Part shown: positions 46,192-57,480 of the stretch, piece by piece
How the letters are laid out: each line of letters begins with the position of its first letter
Numbering within the stretch: the stretch's first letter is position 1
Assembly: GCA_029204225.1 (NCBI GenBank)
Contig: CM055101.1
Coordinates: 35,391,648 to 35,455,647, forward strand
Direction: 5' to 3'
Length of the DNA: 64,000 bases
Source of the DNA: Diphasiastrum complanatum
Lineage: Eukaryota > Streptophyta > Lycopodiopsida > Lycopodiales > Lycopodiaceae
Program-made: the position numbers and the translations under genes
The notes under the pieces: generated by a model
Seen by the model: only the letters and a program-made list of their open reading frames with translations
Told to the model about the DNA's origin: nothing
The model's database searches: none

Positions 46192-46610
46192 AAATGGCAA
46201 ATACTTCTTCCTCTACACTTGACCCAAATACACAGGTTGGTTTCTCCAAAGACATCGAGGACAAACTACCACATTTGGAGGTCCTATATCATTTTTTGTA
46301 AGGCTTGCATAAAGAAAAGTTCGACAACAATCTGTCAATTCCTTTGGTGGCCTAAGAAATCAATGAACCATTCAAACATGGATTTTTTAGTCTACAATAA
46401 TATTTTGAGACCTGTGAACTTATCGTAAGTAAGAATATTCTTGGTCTCACTTCTTTCATACAAGGTAATGCCTTACTATGGTGGTAACGTTGTCTCAAAG
46501 CCATAGTAAGGGTGTTACAACTTAAGAACACTTTGAGAAAGTGTTCCACACTTGAACATTATAATATTTGTTGTAATGCATATTTCATAGCTCGAACACA
46601 TTTACGTCAC
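46192..46610 (+). pseudogene. Gag-like fragment, heavily decayed
   Basis: A frame starting ATG 46193 (MANTSSSTLDPNTQVGFSKD) runs through IEDKLPHLEVLYHFL and, after stops, TSFIQGNALLWW and LKAIVRVLQLKNTLRKC. The 'GNALLWW' block resembles the gag block before the capsid C-terminus in gypsy elements. It contains at least four stops. Confidence 0.4.
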
Positions 46611-47829
46611 CTAAAACAAATTGGATCATTGAAAACTTATATTCCTTACTTTATCTCATTGACTTGGAGACCAATGAATTGTCTCCCACTAAACAAGTCC
46701 ACGTGAGCCTTTGTTATGCATTGATGTTCTCAAATATGGCCTATCAGATATATATGCAACAATTTGTTATGTGAAACACATAACCAATTTCATGCTTACT
46801 CCTTCAAGCACCACTTATAAGCAAAAAGATAATGGTTGCAATAATCTACTTTGTTCGTATAACCACTTTTAGATAGTGCGAATGGTCGTCAATTCTCTAA
46901 GTAGATTAAAACAGTGGAATAAATAACAAGTAAAACTACTGAGTAATAAAGAGAAAATGAATAGTGAATGATGTCATCCATAGATGTTCATATTCAAATT
47001 TGGCATCTTATTATACAAAATATGTTAATAGTTCGTATATATCCTTTACTAAATAAATGTATTGGATAGTTAAGCACTTTTCAATAAGTATTCAAATAAA
47101 TATTATCACATATCATAAACCAATATTTTTTTATTATCAAACCAATATATTTCAAGATAAATTATTATAACTTTAGAAATCAATATTTGAACTATATAAT
47201 AACCTGATTGTATCAATATGTCTATTCATCATTCAAATCAAATGTTAATTCGGGTTAGGAAGTTCTATATGATTAAATTCTTCAACAACTTCTACACTCT
47301 TATTTTATGCATCAACAAGCTACATTATGGTTGCTGCATTGGATGTTGTTGAGATGATTCATCGCCATAAGAAAATCTTCTTTACGCTCATTCACTTAAA
47401 AAATAGAGTCATTCATAAAATGAGAAAGCCATGTTGACTCATCTTGTGTTGAACATCCTCCAAGTTGTGAATCTTCTTCACAATCATGACAAAAAATATT
47501 CATAAAGAATTCACATTCATCACCATAATGATCATATTTTGGAGGAAATGGAACTAGAATCATCTTCAAGACACGTGAGATCATAAAAGATAATATTTTG
47601 ATAATTACAAGTCTCAAATAGGTCAAAGAAACTTGGAAACACATATTTTTCAAGTGATTCATGACCACGTTCAACTTTATCACTTCTGTATTCAAGTGAT
47701 GACAAAACATCAGTACAAAAGAGAATTTGACATTTTCATGTACCTTGTTTATCACCAGGACAGAAGCTGAAGAATGAGAGGGTGTGAACAAAAATGATGC
47801 TGCATGTAGACTACATGTCACCTGCATGC
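46611..47829. other. AT-rich, no gene identified
   Basis: The 143-codon minus-strand open frame (47396-47827) contains VPFPPKYDHYGDE and a Cys-rich end, possibly a retrotransposon linker. No domain can be named and no splice or start context supports a gene. Confidence 0.35.
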
Positions 47830-48150
47830 AGGTTTGGTTAGTCAGTTACACCATCCTTGAAATCGATCCAGAAAACTGTGTGGAAGTAAGCACATTGACT
47901 TGAGAACTGCTGTAGATTGATTTTTGTCCTGCATGCTGCTGTAGATTGATTCTTGGCTTGCATGCAGTGTGTCATCATGGCATGAATTGGCAACAAAAGC
48001 ATAACGCTTTGAATGGAAGCAGCTTGAACGTATACTATAAATTTGAGATAGCGTAGAGTTTGCATTTCTTTGTAACTTTAAGTCAATAAGACAATTTGCA
48101 TAATAAGAGGTGTGGGTGATTCTGTTGCTATTTTGAGGTCAGCGATTAGC
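47830..48150 (+). mobile_element. Possible solo LTR
   Basis: A TATA-like actataaatttgag (48030) is followed by a 'tttgtaactttaagtcaataagac' polyadenylation-type stretch, the arrangement seen in plant LTRs. No termini, primer site or coding sequence confirm it. Confidence 0.25.
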
Positions 48151-48749
48151 TGCACAAACACGCATGTAGCAGCAAAATAACAACCACAATTTCCAGGACC
48201 AACAGAGGCTTTTCTTCTCCTCCAGGCTTCTGGTGGTACTTGGTACGCTGGGGGAAAGCAAAACTAGCAATCATCTTAGTTTTGATCATCATGCAAGGCA
48301 AAGTTATAGGTTGAGTTGTGCAGCCTCCCATCTCCAAAGCGGGCTTGTGAACAAAATTTTGAAGCGGATTCAACCTGAATCCCGAACCTGAATCGGATTA
48401 AAACTTGAATCACGAACCTGAAAGTGGATTCAACCTGAATCGGTGTTTCTCTGTTTGCAGGTAGTGGCCATCTTCTCAAGCAGTTCCAAATCATTGCAGA
48501 CAGCCAGCGAGGATTCAAAACAACATTATTTTGTAGGACAACACCACGCTACTTCAAAACAGGCATTTCCCAGCTTTCTTACAAGTTCCATAACACTTAC
48601 CATCCTCAAAACAATGTGGCAACATGTTTGAGCAAAAGAAGAAGCAGACTTTATTCAGAAAGCACAACCAGCAAACAACAAGAATTCTGTCATGCATGAT
48701 CGGTTCTAGTTCCTATTCAAAAAACAAAGCTATTTAGATCTTTCTCCAT

Positions 48750-48889
48750 AATTCTGGCATCCACGACCTACGGTGGTTGTGGGATTGGTTCCGGATTATT
48801 GGCATCCATGACCTACGGTGGTTGTGGGACTGGTTGCAGATTATGGTCATCACCGACCTACAGTGGTTGTTGGTTGATTGCGAGTTTTG
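48750..48889 (+). repeat. Three 45 bp direct repeats in the retroelement leader
   Basis: Units start at 48755, 48800 and 48845 with 'tggcatccacgacctacggtggttgtggg', or slightly changed. Translation gives repeated HDLRWLWDW words, but no start codon context suggests that this is coding. Confidence 0.85.
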
Positions 48890-48940
48890 GCAAAGTGCAA
48901 AGGTATATCTTCGTACAGTTTGTTTGGCTAGTCTTGCAAC

Positions 48941-49378
48941 ATGTCAGATGATTCCAACCGCAAACGTCCACCTTCTCCTTCTTCTTCTCAACTGTCTGGC
49001 TCGCAATGTCTTCGCATTGATAACTCGCCTTCACAGCATGATTCCTGCATCTCACAACAATTCCATCGGTCTTGCAATGCCCAACGCGTCTCAGATTGCC
49101 ATGCAGCCAATGTTGCACAACATGCTCTTCTGGTTTCTGTTTCAACCGCACCTACTCCACCTATTCACCACGCTGCTGTGGTTCCATATCTCCCTCCACA
49201 GGTTCGAGCCTTTGGCTCTCCGGCTACTCAAAATTCCTCCCTTCCTGTTCCTTTTTTTGGTTGTGGTAGATTGTATGTTCAAGGGGCAGGTTTAACTCGA
49301 CATCGAAAGGCATGCTCTGCTTTTCACCAGGTTTCTTCCTTGCTTGTTTGCATCCAGCTCCTGTCTCGTCGCCTCTGA
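48941..49378 (+). pseudogene. Zinc-finger N-terminus of the non-LTR element
   Basis: An open frame from ATG 48941 (MSDDSNRKRPPSPSSSQLSG), rich in Ser and Pro, reaches a zinc-finger-like block FFGCGRLYVQGAGLTRHRKA followed by Cys, near 49255-49315. One Cys of the usual pair is absent. The frame runs out shortly after. The protein continues in another frame (VYNSAGHRETRTRLRRFFSG, near 49575). Confidence 0.65.
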
Positions 49379-52202
49379 TTCTAGTTGCGCTCTGTTCATG
49401 TTCCGAGTTCTCTTCATTTTGAATTGCCTCGTTCACGCCTCTATGTTCATATCCCATTTGCTTTACGTCAAGAGGTCCAACGAGCTTTGTGTGTGCCTCT
49501 GTCTCGTTTGGCCAAGGACCCTTATGATATTGTTGCATGACATGTTTTCCTGCTTTTTCTTGTGTGGTGTCTACAACTCAGCTGGCCATCGTGAAACTAG
49601 AACTCGTCTGCGCCGTTTCTTTTCTGGTGATTGGGAGAATTTGCAAGACGAATTTTACTTTCGATGCAAGGCACATGCTGCCAAATGTGAGTTGGGACCT
49701 CCTGCTCGAGAATGTTCCATTGACGCTCGTCTTCGCCGTTCCCCTTTGCTAGGTCAAGCGGGTGAGCTCTCTCGCACAGCTCGCGCTTTGGTCCCTTCTA
49801 CACCGACGCCTCCTTCTCACACTGTTTCAGCACTGCAGCACCTCCATCCACAAAAAGGAGATGAGTTACCCTTATTTGTCGAGGATTTTGAGTCGGATAT
49901 AGACCTCCAGCTTGGGCAACCTAATTTTCTCAATGCTTTGCTTGATAGTCCTCACGCCGGTGGTCCTACTGGGTGGGCTTTTGAGCATTTTCATGATTGC
50001 CTTTCTCCCGATGATTCAGCTAGCAGTTTTGGTTTCCTTTTCCAAGTGTGTAATTCCATTGCAATTGGTCACATTCCTTCGTCAATCGCTACTATTTTGA
50101 GTTCGGCCCGCCTAATCGTCGTGGACAAATCTTCTAGGGGTGTTCGTCCTATTGCTGTGGGAGAAGTTTTGTATCGGTTGGTTGCACGTACCCCTGCATT
50201 TCAGTTTCGTGATGAATTCCGAGCTCATTTCTCTCCCTTGCAGTTTGGTTGTGCGACTTTCGGTGGCTGTGAAATCGTTGTTTATGCTTTGCGTGCTGTT
50301 CAGGATGCCCACCCAGATTGGATTGTTATGCAAGTTGATGTCACAAATGCTTTCACTTCCGCGTTTTGTAGCACCATCTTTCAAGAGCTGCGTGATGCCG
50401 GTGAGCCTTTCCGTACTTTCTACGCACGTGAATCTCCACTATACTACAATCATACTACTTCCTTGGGCGATGTCACTATCATTCCTTCTGCACCGTCAAG
50501 GGGATCCTCTTGGTGGCCCTTTGTTCGCTCTTGCTCACCCGCGTGCCTTGCGTTCATCAACCTCTGCAAGTTTCCCTTCCCGTCTTTTCCCTTCCATCGC
50601 AGATGACACGCATATTGTGGGGCCGTCCAAGGATGTTCTTTCTGCTTTTCTGCATTTTAAGGAACAATTATCGTTGCTCGGGCTTTCTATCAATTTATCA
50701 AAGTGTACAACATGGTGCCCGCAAGGACTTCCTTTCGGCTTTCCTATTCCAGAGAATATCCTCACACCTGAATATGGTATCAAAGCTTTGGGAATACCGA
50801 CCGGCTTAACCGCTCATGTCAATTCTATGGTTCAGCAGGTTTTACAACAACAAATTTAGCATTCTGATTTACTTCCAAAATTGGGCAACGTGCAAGTTGC
50901 ATTCGCCATTCTCACTCGAGGTTTTGCTCAGTGTCCTAGTTATTTGCTACGTTGTGTTCCTCCCTCTTCAAATATTATGCAGCTTCTACCAGGCTTTGAT
51001 AATTCCTTATTACAGATTTTGGGAAGCTTACTTGCAACACATTCTTTGCAACATTCCAATGGCATATTGCTCAAGCGTCAAATATATTTGCCTGCCTCTT
51101 CGGGTGGGCTGGGTTTATCTTCTTCAAAACAAGTTGCTCCAACTGCTTACTTGGGAAGTTGGGCTTTGGTTGCTTCTGCACTCGTCTCTCAATTCCAGCA
51201 GAATGATCATCCTCTCCTTTTCGAACCAGTGGCACATGTGGAAACAAGATGTCTGGGTTTTCAACAATCACTACGAAATGCTCAAGATTTATTGCCAACT
51301 GTTGTTCAATTGCATATGCCCCCTTTTGAATCATTGATCACTAATTCAAAACCACGTTTACAACACTCTTTATCTGAACAATTGCATTCTTACCTTTTCA
51401 CCTAGCTGATACGAGACTCTCCTTCGGACGTCGTTCGTGCACGCTTGTTTTCTTGTGCTGGAACTGGGGTCGGGGCTTGGTTGTTGGCACGTCCAACTCT
51501 TTCTCATTTGCGTATGTCTTCTGAGTTCTTCTTGGCAGCAATCAGTCTAAGGTTGGGTCTCCCTCATCCCTCATTAGCTGGAATTGTCAAATGTTCATGT
51601 GGTCATGCTTTGGACTCTTTGGGCACGCATCTTTTGAGATGTCCTTCTAGTGGTGATCAGATATCTTCACATGATACTATTCGAGATGTGGTTGCTACAA
51701 TGGCTTTTGATGGATGTCCTTCCAGTTACTACGTCACAATCCTCTTGTCGACCTGTTGATCTTGTCCTCTCCAAAGATGATGTTTGAACTTTGGGTGATG
51801 TGGTTATTGTTGATCCGACTCATCTTGATCTTCTACAACGGACATCTACCACTCAAGGAGCGACGGCCAATCATGTGGCTCTTGACAAAGAACGCGACTA
51901 TCAGGATCGGTACCCTTCTGAGGCATTTATTCTTTTTTGCTATTGAGACTTTTGGGTGTCTTCATCAGAAATTTGACAGGTTTCTCAATGACTGTGTGGC
52001 TCTATATGTCAAAAGTCATTCTGCACTTCCCATCATGGTGTCCTATTTTCGACAACGTGTATCTATTGCCATACGTGCTCAAGCTCAAATGTTAATTCGT
52101 CGTGGTAATACAGCTGGTGCAGTTATTTCACGACATCCTTCTCAACTTCCTATGTATTTAATGCTACAAAGTAATGTTTTGCATACTATCGGTGTCGTTT
52201 AA

Positions 52203-52873
52203 ACTTGAATTTTCTGAGTTTTCAAGCAGATCTAAATCAATTATATATTTAAGTTCATTATATATTTAAGTTTACCTTTGGGCGTTCAATTTCAATATCT
52301 TTCATCATGTACTTTTAGATGAGATTTTTCATCTTTCTTTCACTAAAGTAATATTTATGTATTACACTTGATTCTTGGTCATCAAACTATATCCAGACCG
52401 TCCATTTTATGCAAAGATTCTAAATGAACGACATCGATGACATACACGGCCACGTCAACCAAATAAATACTCTCCGGGCCACGCGAACTCGCCTCCCGTG
52501 TTCCTTACTGGCACGATACGTTTTACACTCACTGCCTTGGATGCTAGCCACGTGTCAATCATCCCCAGAGTATCTCAAGCGATTGATTCGATGATAGACG
52601 TGTGGCAAACGGAGAATATCCAACGGTGGCGGGCTGAAAATCGAAGCCTGCCAATCACATACGAGAGCTCACCGTTCTTTATTTCCCATTTCCACGTCGA
52701 TACAGCGATCGATTATCGTCACCTTTCTTGCTTTCTTTTCTCCTCGTCGATACTCGCTGCTTCTATTTCTCGTCGATGACGTTCAGAATCTGCATCTATT
52801 AATCATCCATCTGCATCTCCATCTCCATGTAGTCGTCCTCCTTCGAACTCTTCTTTTCAAAATTTCAAGCAGT
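52203..52873 (+). promoter_or_regulatory. GC-richer region with G-box, possible promoter
   Basis: It follows the retroelement. From about 52430 the base composition is richer in G and C than in the surroundings. A G-box CACGTG lies at 52549-52554, and other ACGT-core words (gccacgtcaac, gacgtgtggc) lie nearby. A pyrimidine-rich stretch (52720-52860) precedes a candidate start codon at 52874. The 93-codon open frame at 52498-52779 shows no domain. Confidence 0.35.
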
Positions 52874-53322
52874 ATGATGATGCTTCAGCGTTTTGCAGCA
52901 TTGAATGAAGGTTTCAAGTTTCAGCCTGCTCAAATAATGGCGTTTTCTTATCAGGATTACCGTATTTCGTCAGTTTCTTGTGCTACCAGTGTTTCCCTTG
53001 GCGGGCCACGAATGAAACCCGTATTTGCTTGCCGAGCTTTGCCGTGATATGATTTGGTCTCTGTTGGAGGCGTTCTGGAAGGCGTCAGTATCCCAGACCT
53101 TGTTAATTTACTGTTTATGAATACCAAGAGGTTCTTACTGTACTCCCAATAATGGCTTGTGCAGTTGATCACATTCGTCTTCTCATCGACGCATTCCCTG
53201 GTTTCTTCGTTATTTTTAGGTGGTTGTAACTTTCAGCCCTATTCAATTGCAGATAAATGGTTAAGTTTGTTGATTCCCAGGAATAACGCGCAGAAGGCTG
53301 CTTTTCTTATTGTCTTCGGACG
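52874..53322 (+). CDS. Candidate 5' exons of an unidentified gene (possible plastid protein)
   Basis: An ATG ATG ATG start at 52874 opens a 57-codon frame, ...SVSCATSVSLGGPRMKPVFA then CRALP*. It is rich in Ser, Ala and Arg with few acids, like a chloroplast transit peptide. A second exon-like segment, 53220-53322, lies between tatttttag and gtaagt. It encodes CNFQPYSIADKWLSLLIPRN followed by NAQKAAFLIVFGR and is open over 34 codons. How the two would join is not clear. A plausible first donor is gccgtgata near 53042, but the phase could not be fixed. No later exons were recognised in the transposon-rich DNA that follows, so this may be a truncated gene. I do not recognise the protein. Confidence 0.35.
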
Positions 53323-53737
53323 GTAAGTATATGAACCTCGAGTACATGTTTGCTTGTAACGTTTGCATAGGTACATATGCTGAGTGCTACTCCTATTATC
53401 TATAATTTTGTCGACAAATAATTTTTCATATTCTTTAATCGCGTTTAGTTTCTTGATTTACACCATTCTTTCCATGGCTGTTTTCAAAATATACGTCTCA
53501 TCTTCAAGTGTGTTATACTTGATTTGATCCTTGTAACTGCTTAGAAGCGTTGCATTATAGATAAACTTTAAAGTTGGTTGGCTATGCTTATCGTTGATAA
53601 CGAGATCACCAGTGTAGTCCTTATAATTATGCGCCTCAAAAAATATTGTGAATGTAAACATTTCATGCAAGTTACCCTAATTGTGAACAAGTTTTTGATC
53701 TGACTTATGAACGTTCGAGCTTACAACCACTTAGAAG
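53323..53737. other. No feature seen
   Basis: AT-rich sequence after the candidate donor site. The minus-strand open frame at 53458-53670 has no recognisable domain. Confidence 0.4.
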
Positions 53738-53813
53738 CCCGTTCCGACCAAAATGGGTCAGAACGTTCCGTTCTGACCGTTCCGTACGTTCCGGAACGTA
53801 CTGGGTCGGAACG
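53738..53813. repeat. Nested inverted repeats, three-stem structure
   Basis: An outer perfect 10 bp stem, CGTTCCGACC (53740-53749) with GGTCGGAACG (53804-53813), encloses two hairpins. The first is GGTCAGAACG-ttc-CGTTCTGACC (53756-53778). The second is the 18 bp palindrome GTACGTTCCGGAACGTAC (53784-53801). Folded, this is a three-way junction with no mismatches. Confidence 0.9.
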
Positions 53814-54464
53814 ATTTTTTGTGAGTTAAAAAAAAAATGTAAAACGACCCTGATGGCCCGCGCATTCTGCATTTGCATTTCATCGGTGACTGACATATTT
53901 TCTAATTTTACCTGTTGCTTCAAAAAGCAATTGCTTTCATGAAGAGATTGACATTCTTGCTTCAGAATCGCCCTCTCCTATTCATCAAGGAAAAGATGAA
54001 GTGAATACTGAAGAACGGTCTATAATAATCTACAATGAAGCTCAGTCAAACTGACTATATAGCTGGAAACCGGGGCAATTGTGCACATCGGGAATATTCA
54101 TCATATGAAGTGAAGGCTAATGCTCATCTATTTTGCATATATGTATCTGAATAGCCCTTCCCCCGTCTCTGAATCCGATGTTTCCGTTGAACCGATCTGG
54201 GTGGCTCGGACATACAACTTCTGAGTCACGGATCTCTGTACCCTGCCTGCTGGCACCTTATCACTGTGTGTTCAATCAAAGGTGAACGTCCACAAGGCTT
54301 CCTGTTTTCTTTCCGCAAGCTCACCATCGCTGGAAACTCCTGGACCACGTCCATGATATGCTCTTTACGTATTTTTTTGGTAGTTGTGCTTTTTATGTCC
54401 AATTGATGTTTGTCATTTTATTTGCTGAGTGATTTACTGTTCTTTTTCCTTTGAGCTTAGATGC

Positions 54465-54950
54465 TCCTCAAGCTTCCTTAGATATTATGGTTTCATGAGA
54501 TAGGACCGCTGTTGAAGAAGAATGTAAATCTAGATGTGGACTTACGATTGTCTACATCTCCTCCCCAGCTTGCGTTAGAATATCCACTAAGCTGATGAAG
54601 ATTGTCATTGTTGACATCTCCATAGCAGATGCACTAGTCCATGGTAGCTCGAATATATCTCATGACTCTTATGAGAGCCTTCTAATGGGTAATGCCAGGA
54701 TTAGCCATATATTGGCTGAGTGAGCTTACAACAAAAGAAATATCTGGTCTTGTGCAGACCATTGCATACATGAGATATCCAAGTATCGATCGATAAGGAT
54801 ACTCTCTCATCTGCTCCTCTTCCTGCTTGGTCTTGAGACATTGGTCCTTCAACAAATGCAGGCCTGGGTTCATAGGTGAGTGAGCTAATTTACAATTCAT
54901 TAGATTGTATCTGTTAAGAACATTGTGAAGATACCTATGTTGAGTGATGT
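54465..54950 (-). pseudogene. Ty1/copia RT/RNase H fragment
   Basis: On the minus strand: LNRYNLMNCKLAHSPMNPG, then YRSILGYLMYAMVCTRPDIS, FVVSSLSQYMANPGITHWKA, LIRVMRYI, and after a stop SGYSNASWGGDVDNRKSTS, the start of RNase H with its first Asp replaced by Asn. The rest of pol and the LTRs are absent. Confidence 0.8.
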
Positions 54951-54991
54951 AAAAAAACGTATTTTTTTATTTTTATTTTGATGGTCTCGTT

Positions 54992-55005
54992 CCGTTCCGG
55001 AACGG
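54992..55005. repeat. CCGTTCCGGAACGG palindrome
   Basis: A perfect 14 bp palindrome. Its right half with one extra base, CGGAACGGG (54998-55006), is the inverted match of CCCGTTCCG at 53738-53746. This raises the possibility of terminal inverted repeats of a 1.27 kb element. Confidence 0.6.
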
Positions 55006-55019
55006 GCAACTAAGAACCA

Positions 55020-56885
55020 TATCAATAATAAATTTGTGCATTCATGCATTAAATAATTCAAAGCAAGAAAGGTTTACGTCCCATATAGACAAAAAGATCT
55101 ACGTCACATTGATCATAGATGGACCAAAAGAACTCTTATAGGAAGTCACATTTGTTAGAGATGATGCACTATTCAAGTTTCATGGAAGAGGAACTAGATG
55201 CAGCATGTGTGGAAGGCCATGATAGTATCTTGCTTTCTCAAGCTGGTTGGGTTAATAATAAAATTTCGTTATTGATAATTCGTACAAGCACTCTGCACTA
55301 GCCCCCCAACTTATCGAAAAAAATATCAAGTGTAATACCTCCTGTAACAATGATTGATGATTACGAGAAGTGATCTGATCAGCAATAGCTTATGGTTGAC
55401 AAATTGCTAGATCAAGCAAGCGTGTCTTTGATGAGCTTCTTGAATGAGCTAAATTAGATTTGGAGGTCAATCGTTGAAAACAAGTGCAATCTAGTAGTTG
55501 TCTGGTGAATCTTGGAAGCTTTTGAACAATTAATCACAGGCAGAAACAAAGCTTAGGAGGTCAATTTGGTCAAACAAGTTCAAAAGCCACTCGCTAAGGG
55601 AAGCAAGTCCACAAAGCAAATTGTTAATATATTTGACTCTTGGAACCAAAATTATAGACACAAAGAGAATAGTTTTTTTGTATGTCAATCATTGGGAGGA
55701 AAGGAAATGGGAATGCCTATAAGGAATGAGTGGATTAGGGGATGGCTTTTGGAAGATGGATTATTGATGAAGCCTCCGTTAGAGGTGAATTCATTGGCAA
55801 AGAAAAATGATTTGAAAGCAAATTGCAAGGGGTAGGTGATTTGCAAACAAATTGTCGAAGATGCATGCCTAAACATGAAGTCATTGCCGAAGAAGATAAT
55901 TTGCAAGCAAATAATGGAGACAGATGGACTAGTCACTGATAGTTCTCCATAGCTAGAAGGGAAACTCTTCACATTTTCTGAAAATCTTGGGATATCATAC
56001 TATGAGCTTATGCCAAAATATTGAGAGTAGTCGTACTTTAGAAGCTATTTTGGATCTTTCCTTAAAAGAGCTATTGTAGAGCCTCGTACAAAGGGCTAAG
56101 TTTTCTTGCAAACTATTGCATTTACAGCCTTAGATGGCCCTTAGAGATTGAAGCTAGAATCATTGTGTGTAGCGAAGCGCGCATTTTGGAACTTGGAACA
56201 CAAAAAATCAGTATTTTGCTTAAATTTATTTTGTTGCTGTGCTGGAAACTTTTTTGTTGCTATGTTGTAAGCTCTATTGCAAATTTGCCAAGTTTTAAGT
56301 TGAACTTCAATTGATTGCCAAGTATAGATGTGGCATGATTGTCCTTTACGATCAGGCACCAAATTAAAGTTTAGCATAGTCTATGGTAGCTTGTTCACAT
56401 AGGTAGCTGCAACAAAGAGAGAGGACTGTGCTCTCATTTTCCTTGTGGGACGATGCACGAGCTCTTGTGATAGCGTTGCAGCCTTTATACAATGTCCTGT
56501 GACCTACTGATAGAAAGGGCTGCATGTTGGGCCTTCTTTATGAGTTTATGGATAGGTTAGGGATGCAACTTTGCTCTTGCACTGTCATTTGTGAAGAGAG
56601 GTTCGAACTTGTACACTAGACTAAGTTTGAACTTGAGGCTTGAATTTTTTTTTAAAGTTTTAAGTTTGGGCCAAACTCTATGATCTAGTTTTTGAATTCT
56701 AAGTTTTATAGGCGTGAGAAATATTGTGAAAGTGACAAGGCAGATGGGAGTGATTTTCCAGTAGACATTGCATGGTATGGGTTGCCTTCTTCACCCTTTA
56801 CGGAGAAATGAAGAGCAGTTTTGTGATGTCGAGCTTTAACGAGGATGGCACACTTACGTTGAGAGTGTCTACACCGAAGTGGATG
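55020..56885. other. Intergenic, short repeats only
   Basis: No gene is supported. Words of the type 'gatttgcaagcaaat' recur three times at 55809-55910. The region 56380-56880 looks like the upstream part of an LTR, but no terminus was found. Confidence 0.4.
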
Positions 56886-56889
56886 TCTA

Positions 56890-57008
56890 ATATCTTATTT
56901 GCCAATCTAGGTCAAATTATTTGTGTCTATGTTCACAAGAATTGAAAAATATCTTATTTGCCAATCTAGGTCAAATTATTTGTGTCTATGTTCACAAGAA
57001 TTGAAAAG
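56890..57008. repeat. Perfect 59 bp tandem duplication
   Basis: 'tatcttatttgccaatctag...cacaagaattgaaaa' occurs twice in direct contact, starting at 56891 and 56950, with no difference seen by eye. A run of nine G follows. Confidence 0.9.
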
Positions 57009-57480
57009 GGGGGGGGTCCTTATATATAGGGGGGAGAACCCACCAGTTTTCTCACTAGTGCAAGGGAGAGATCTTTTCGTTTTTTCTTTGAAAAACCTTC
57101 TAGCTTCCAACAGTTTACCAATCTTTTCTAAGCCTTACACACTTTCCTGAGCTTTTTGGGCTGGACAACTTTTTTTAGTAAGCCTCCTTACTATTTATAG
57201 CAACTACCTGAGAAGCACATTTTCCCTTGTTTATATTTGATATGTAATTAGTTTAATTGTACATTTAGGAAAAATGATAAAAGAATAGACTTCTAAAGCT
57301 CCACCAAAGGCAGCCAAGTGCATGAAGTTGGAGAAACTGAATCAAAGTATGGACGACATTGAACAAGACCCATCCGTATTGGGGTTGGACCTTACCCCAC
57401 GTGAGCTCACAAGGAAGATTACGTGCAAAAGGAAGTACCAGCCCTTCTATCCATGGCTAATGTAGAGGACCTTCAAGGAT
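57009..57480 (+). mobile_element. LTR-like promoter and coding-like stretch
   Basis: A TATA box (cttatatataggg, near 57021) is followed by a pyrimidine-rich and then AT-rich leader. An open stretch begins near 57303 (KAPPKAAKCMKLEKLNQSMD, then DLTPRELTRKITCKRK) and stops at 57464. It could be the start of an LTR element's gag, but no known motif is present. Confidence 0.3.

Larger units (their letters stand above)
48750..52202 (+). mobile_element. Non-LTR retroelement with restriction-like endonuclease, inactive copy
   Basis: A plus-strand element in the R2-like layout: N-terminal zinc finger, reverse transcriptase, CCHC knuckle, restriction-like endonuclease. A leader with three 45 bp repeats comes first. 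RT blocks are LIVVDKSSRGVRPIAVGEVL, then GCATFGGCEIVVYALR, then MQVDVTNAFTSAF (first catalytic Asp, near 50340). After a frameshift near 50490 come RQGDPLGGPLFALAH and IADDTHIVG (catalytic Asp pair, near 50600). The knuckle CSCGHALDSLGTHLLRC (near 51592-51645) fits Cx1Cx9Hx4C. The endonuclease region is CRPVDLVLSKDDV, a stop, then TLGDVVIVDP (near 51745-51830), followed by FAIETFGCLHQ. Damage: two or more frameshifts and four or more in-frame stops. No apurinic-type endonuclease precedes RT, which sets it apart from L1 LINEs. Confidence 0.75.

Noticed and set aside
49224-49538. 104-codon minus-strand frame opposite the zinc-finger part of the retroelement
   Set aside because: It is antisense to a recognisable retroelement protein, with no domain of its own.
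50816-51337. 173-codon plus-strand frame overlapping the RT thumb region
   Set aside because: It is the wrong frame. The frame at 50881-51405 continues the RT protein on both sides of a single stop.
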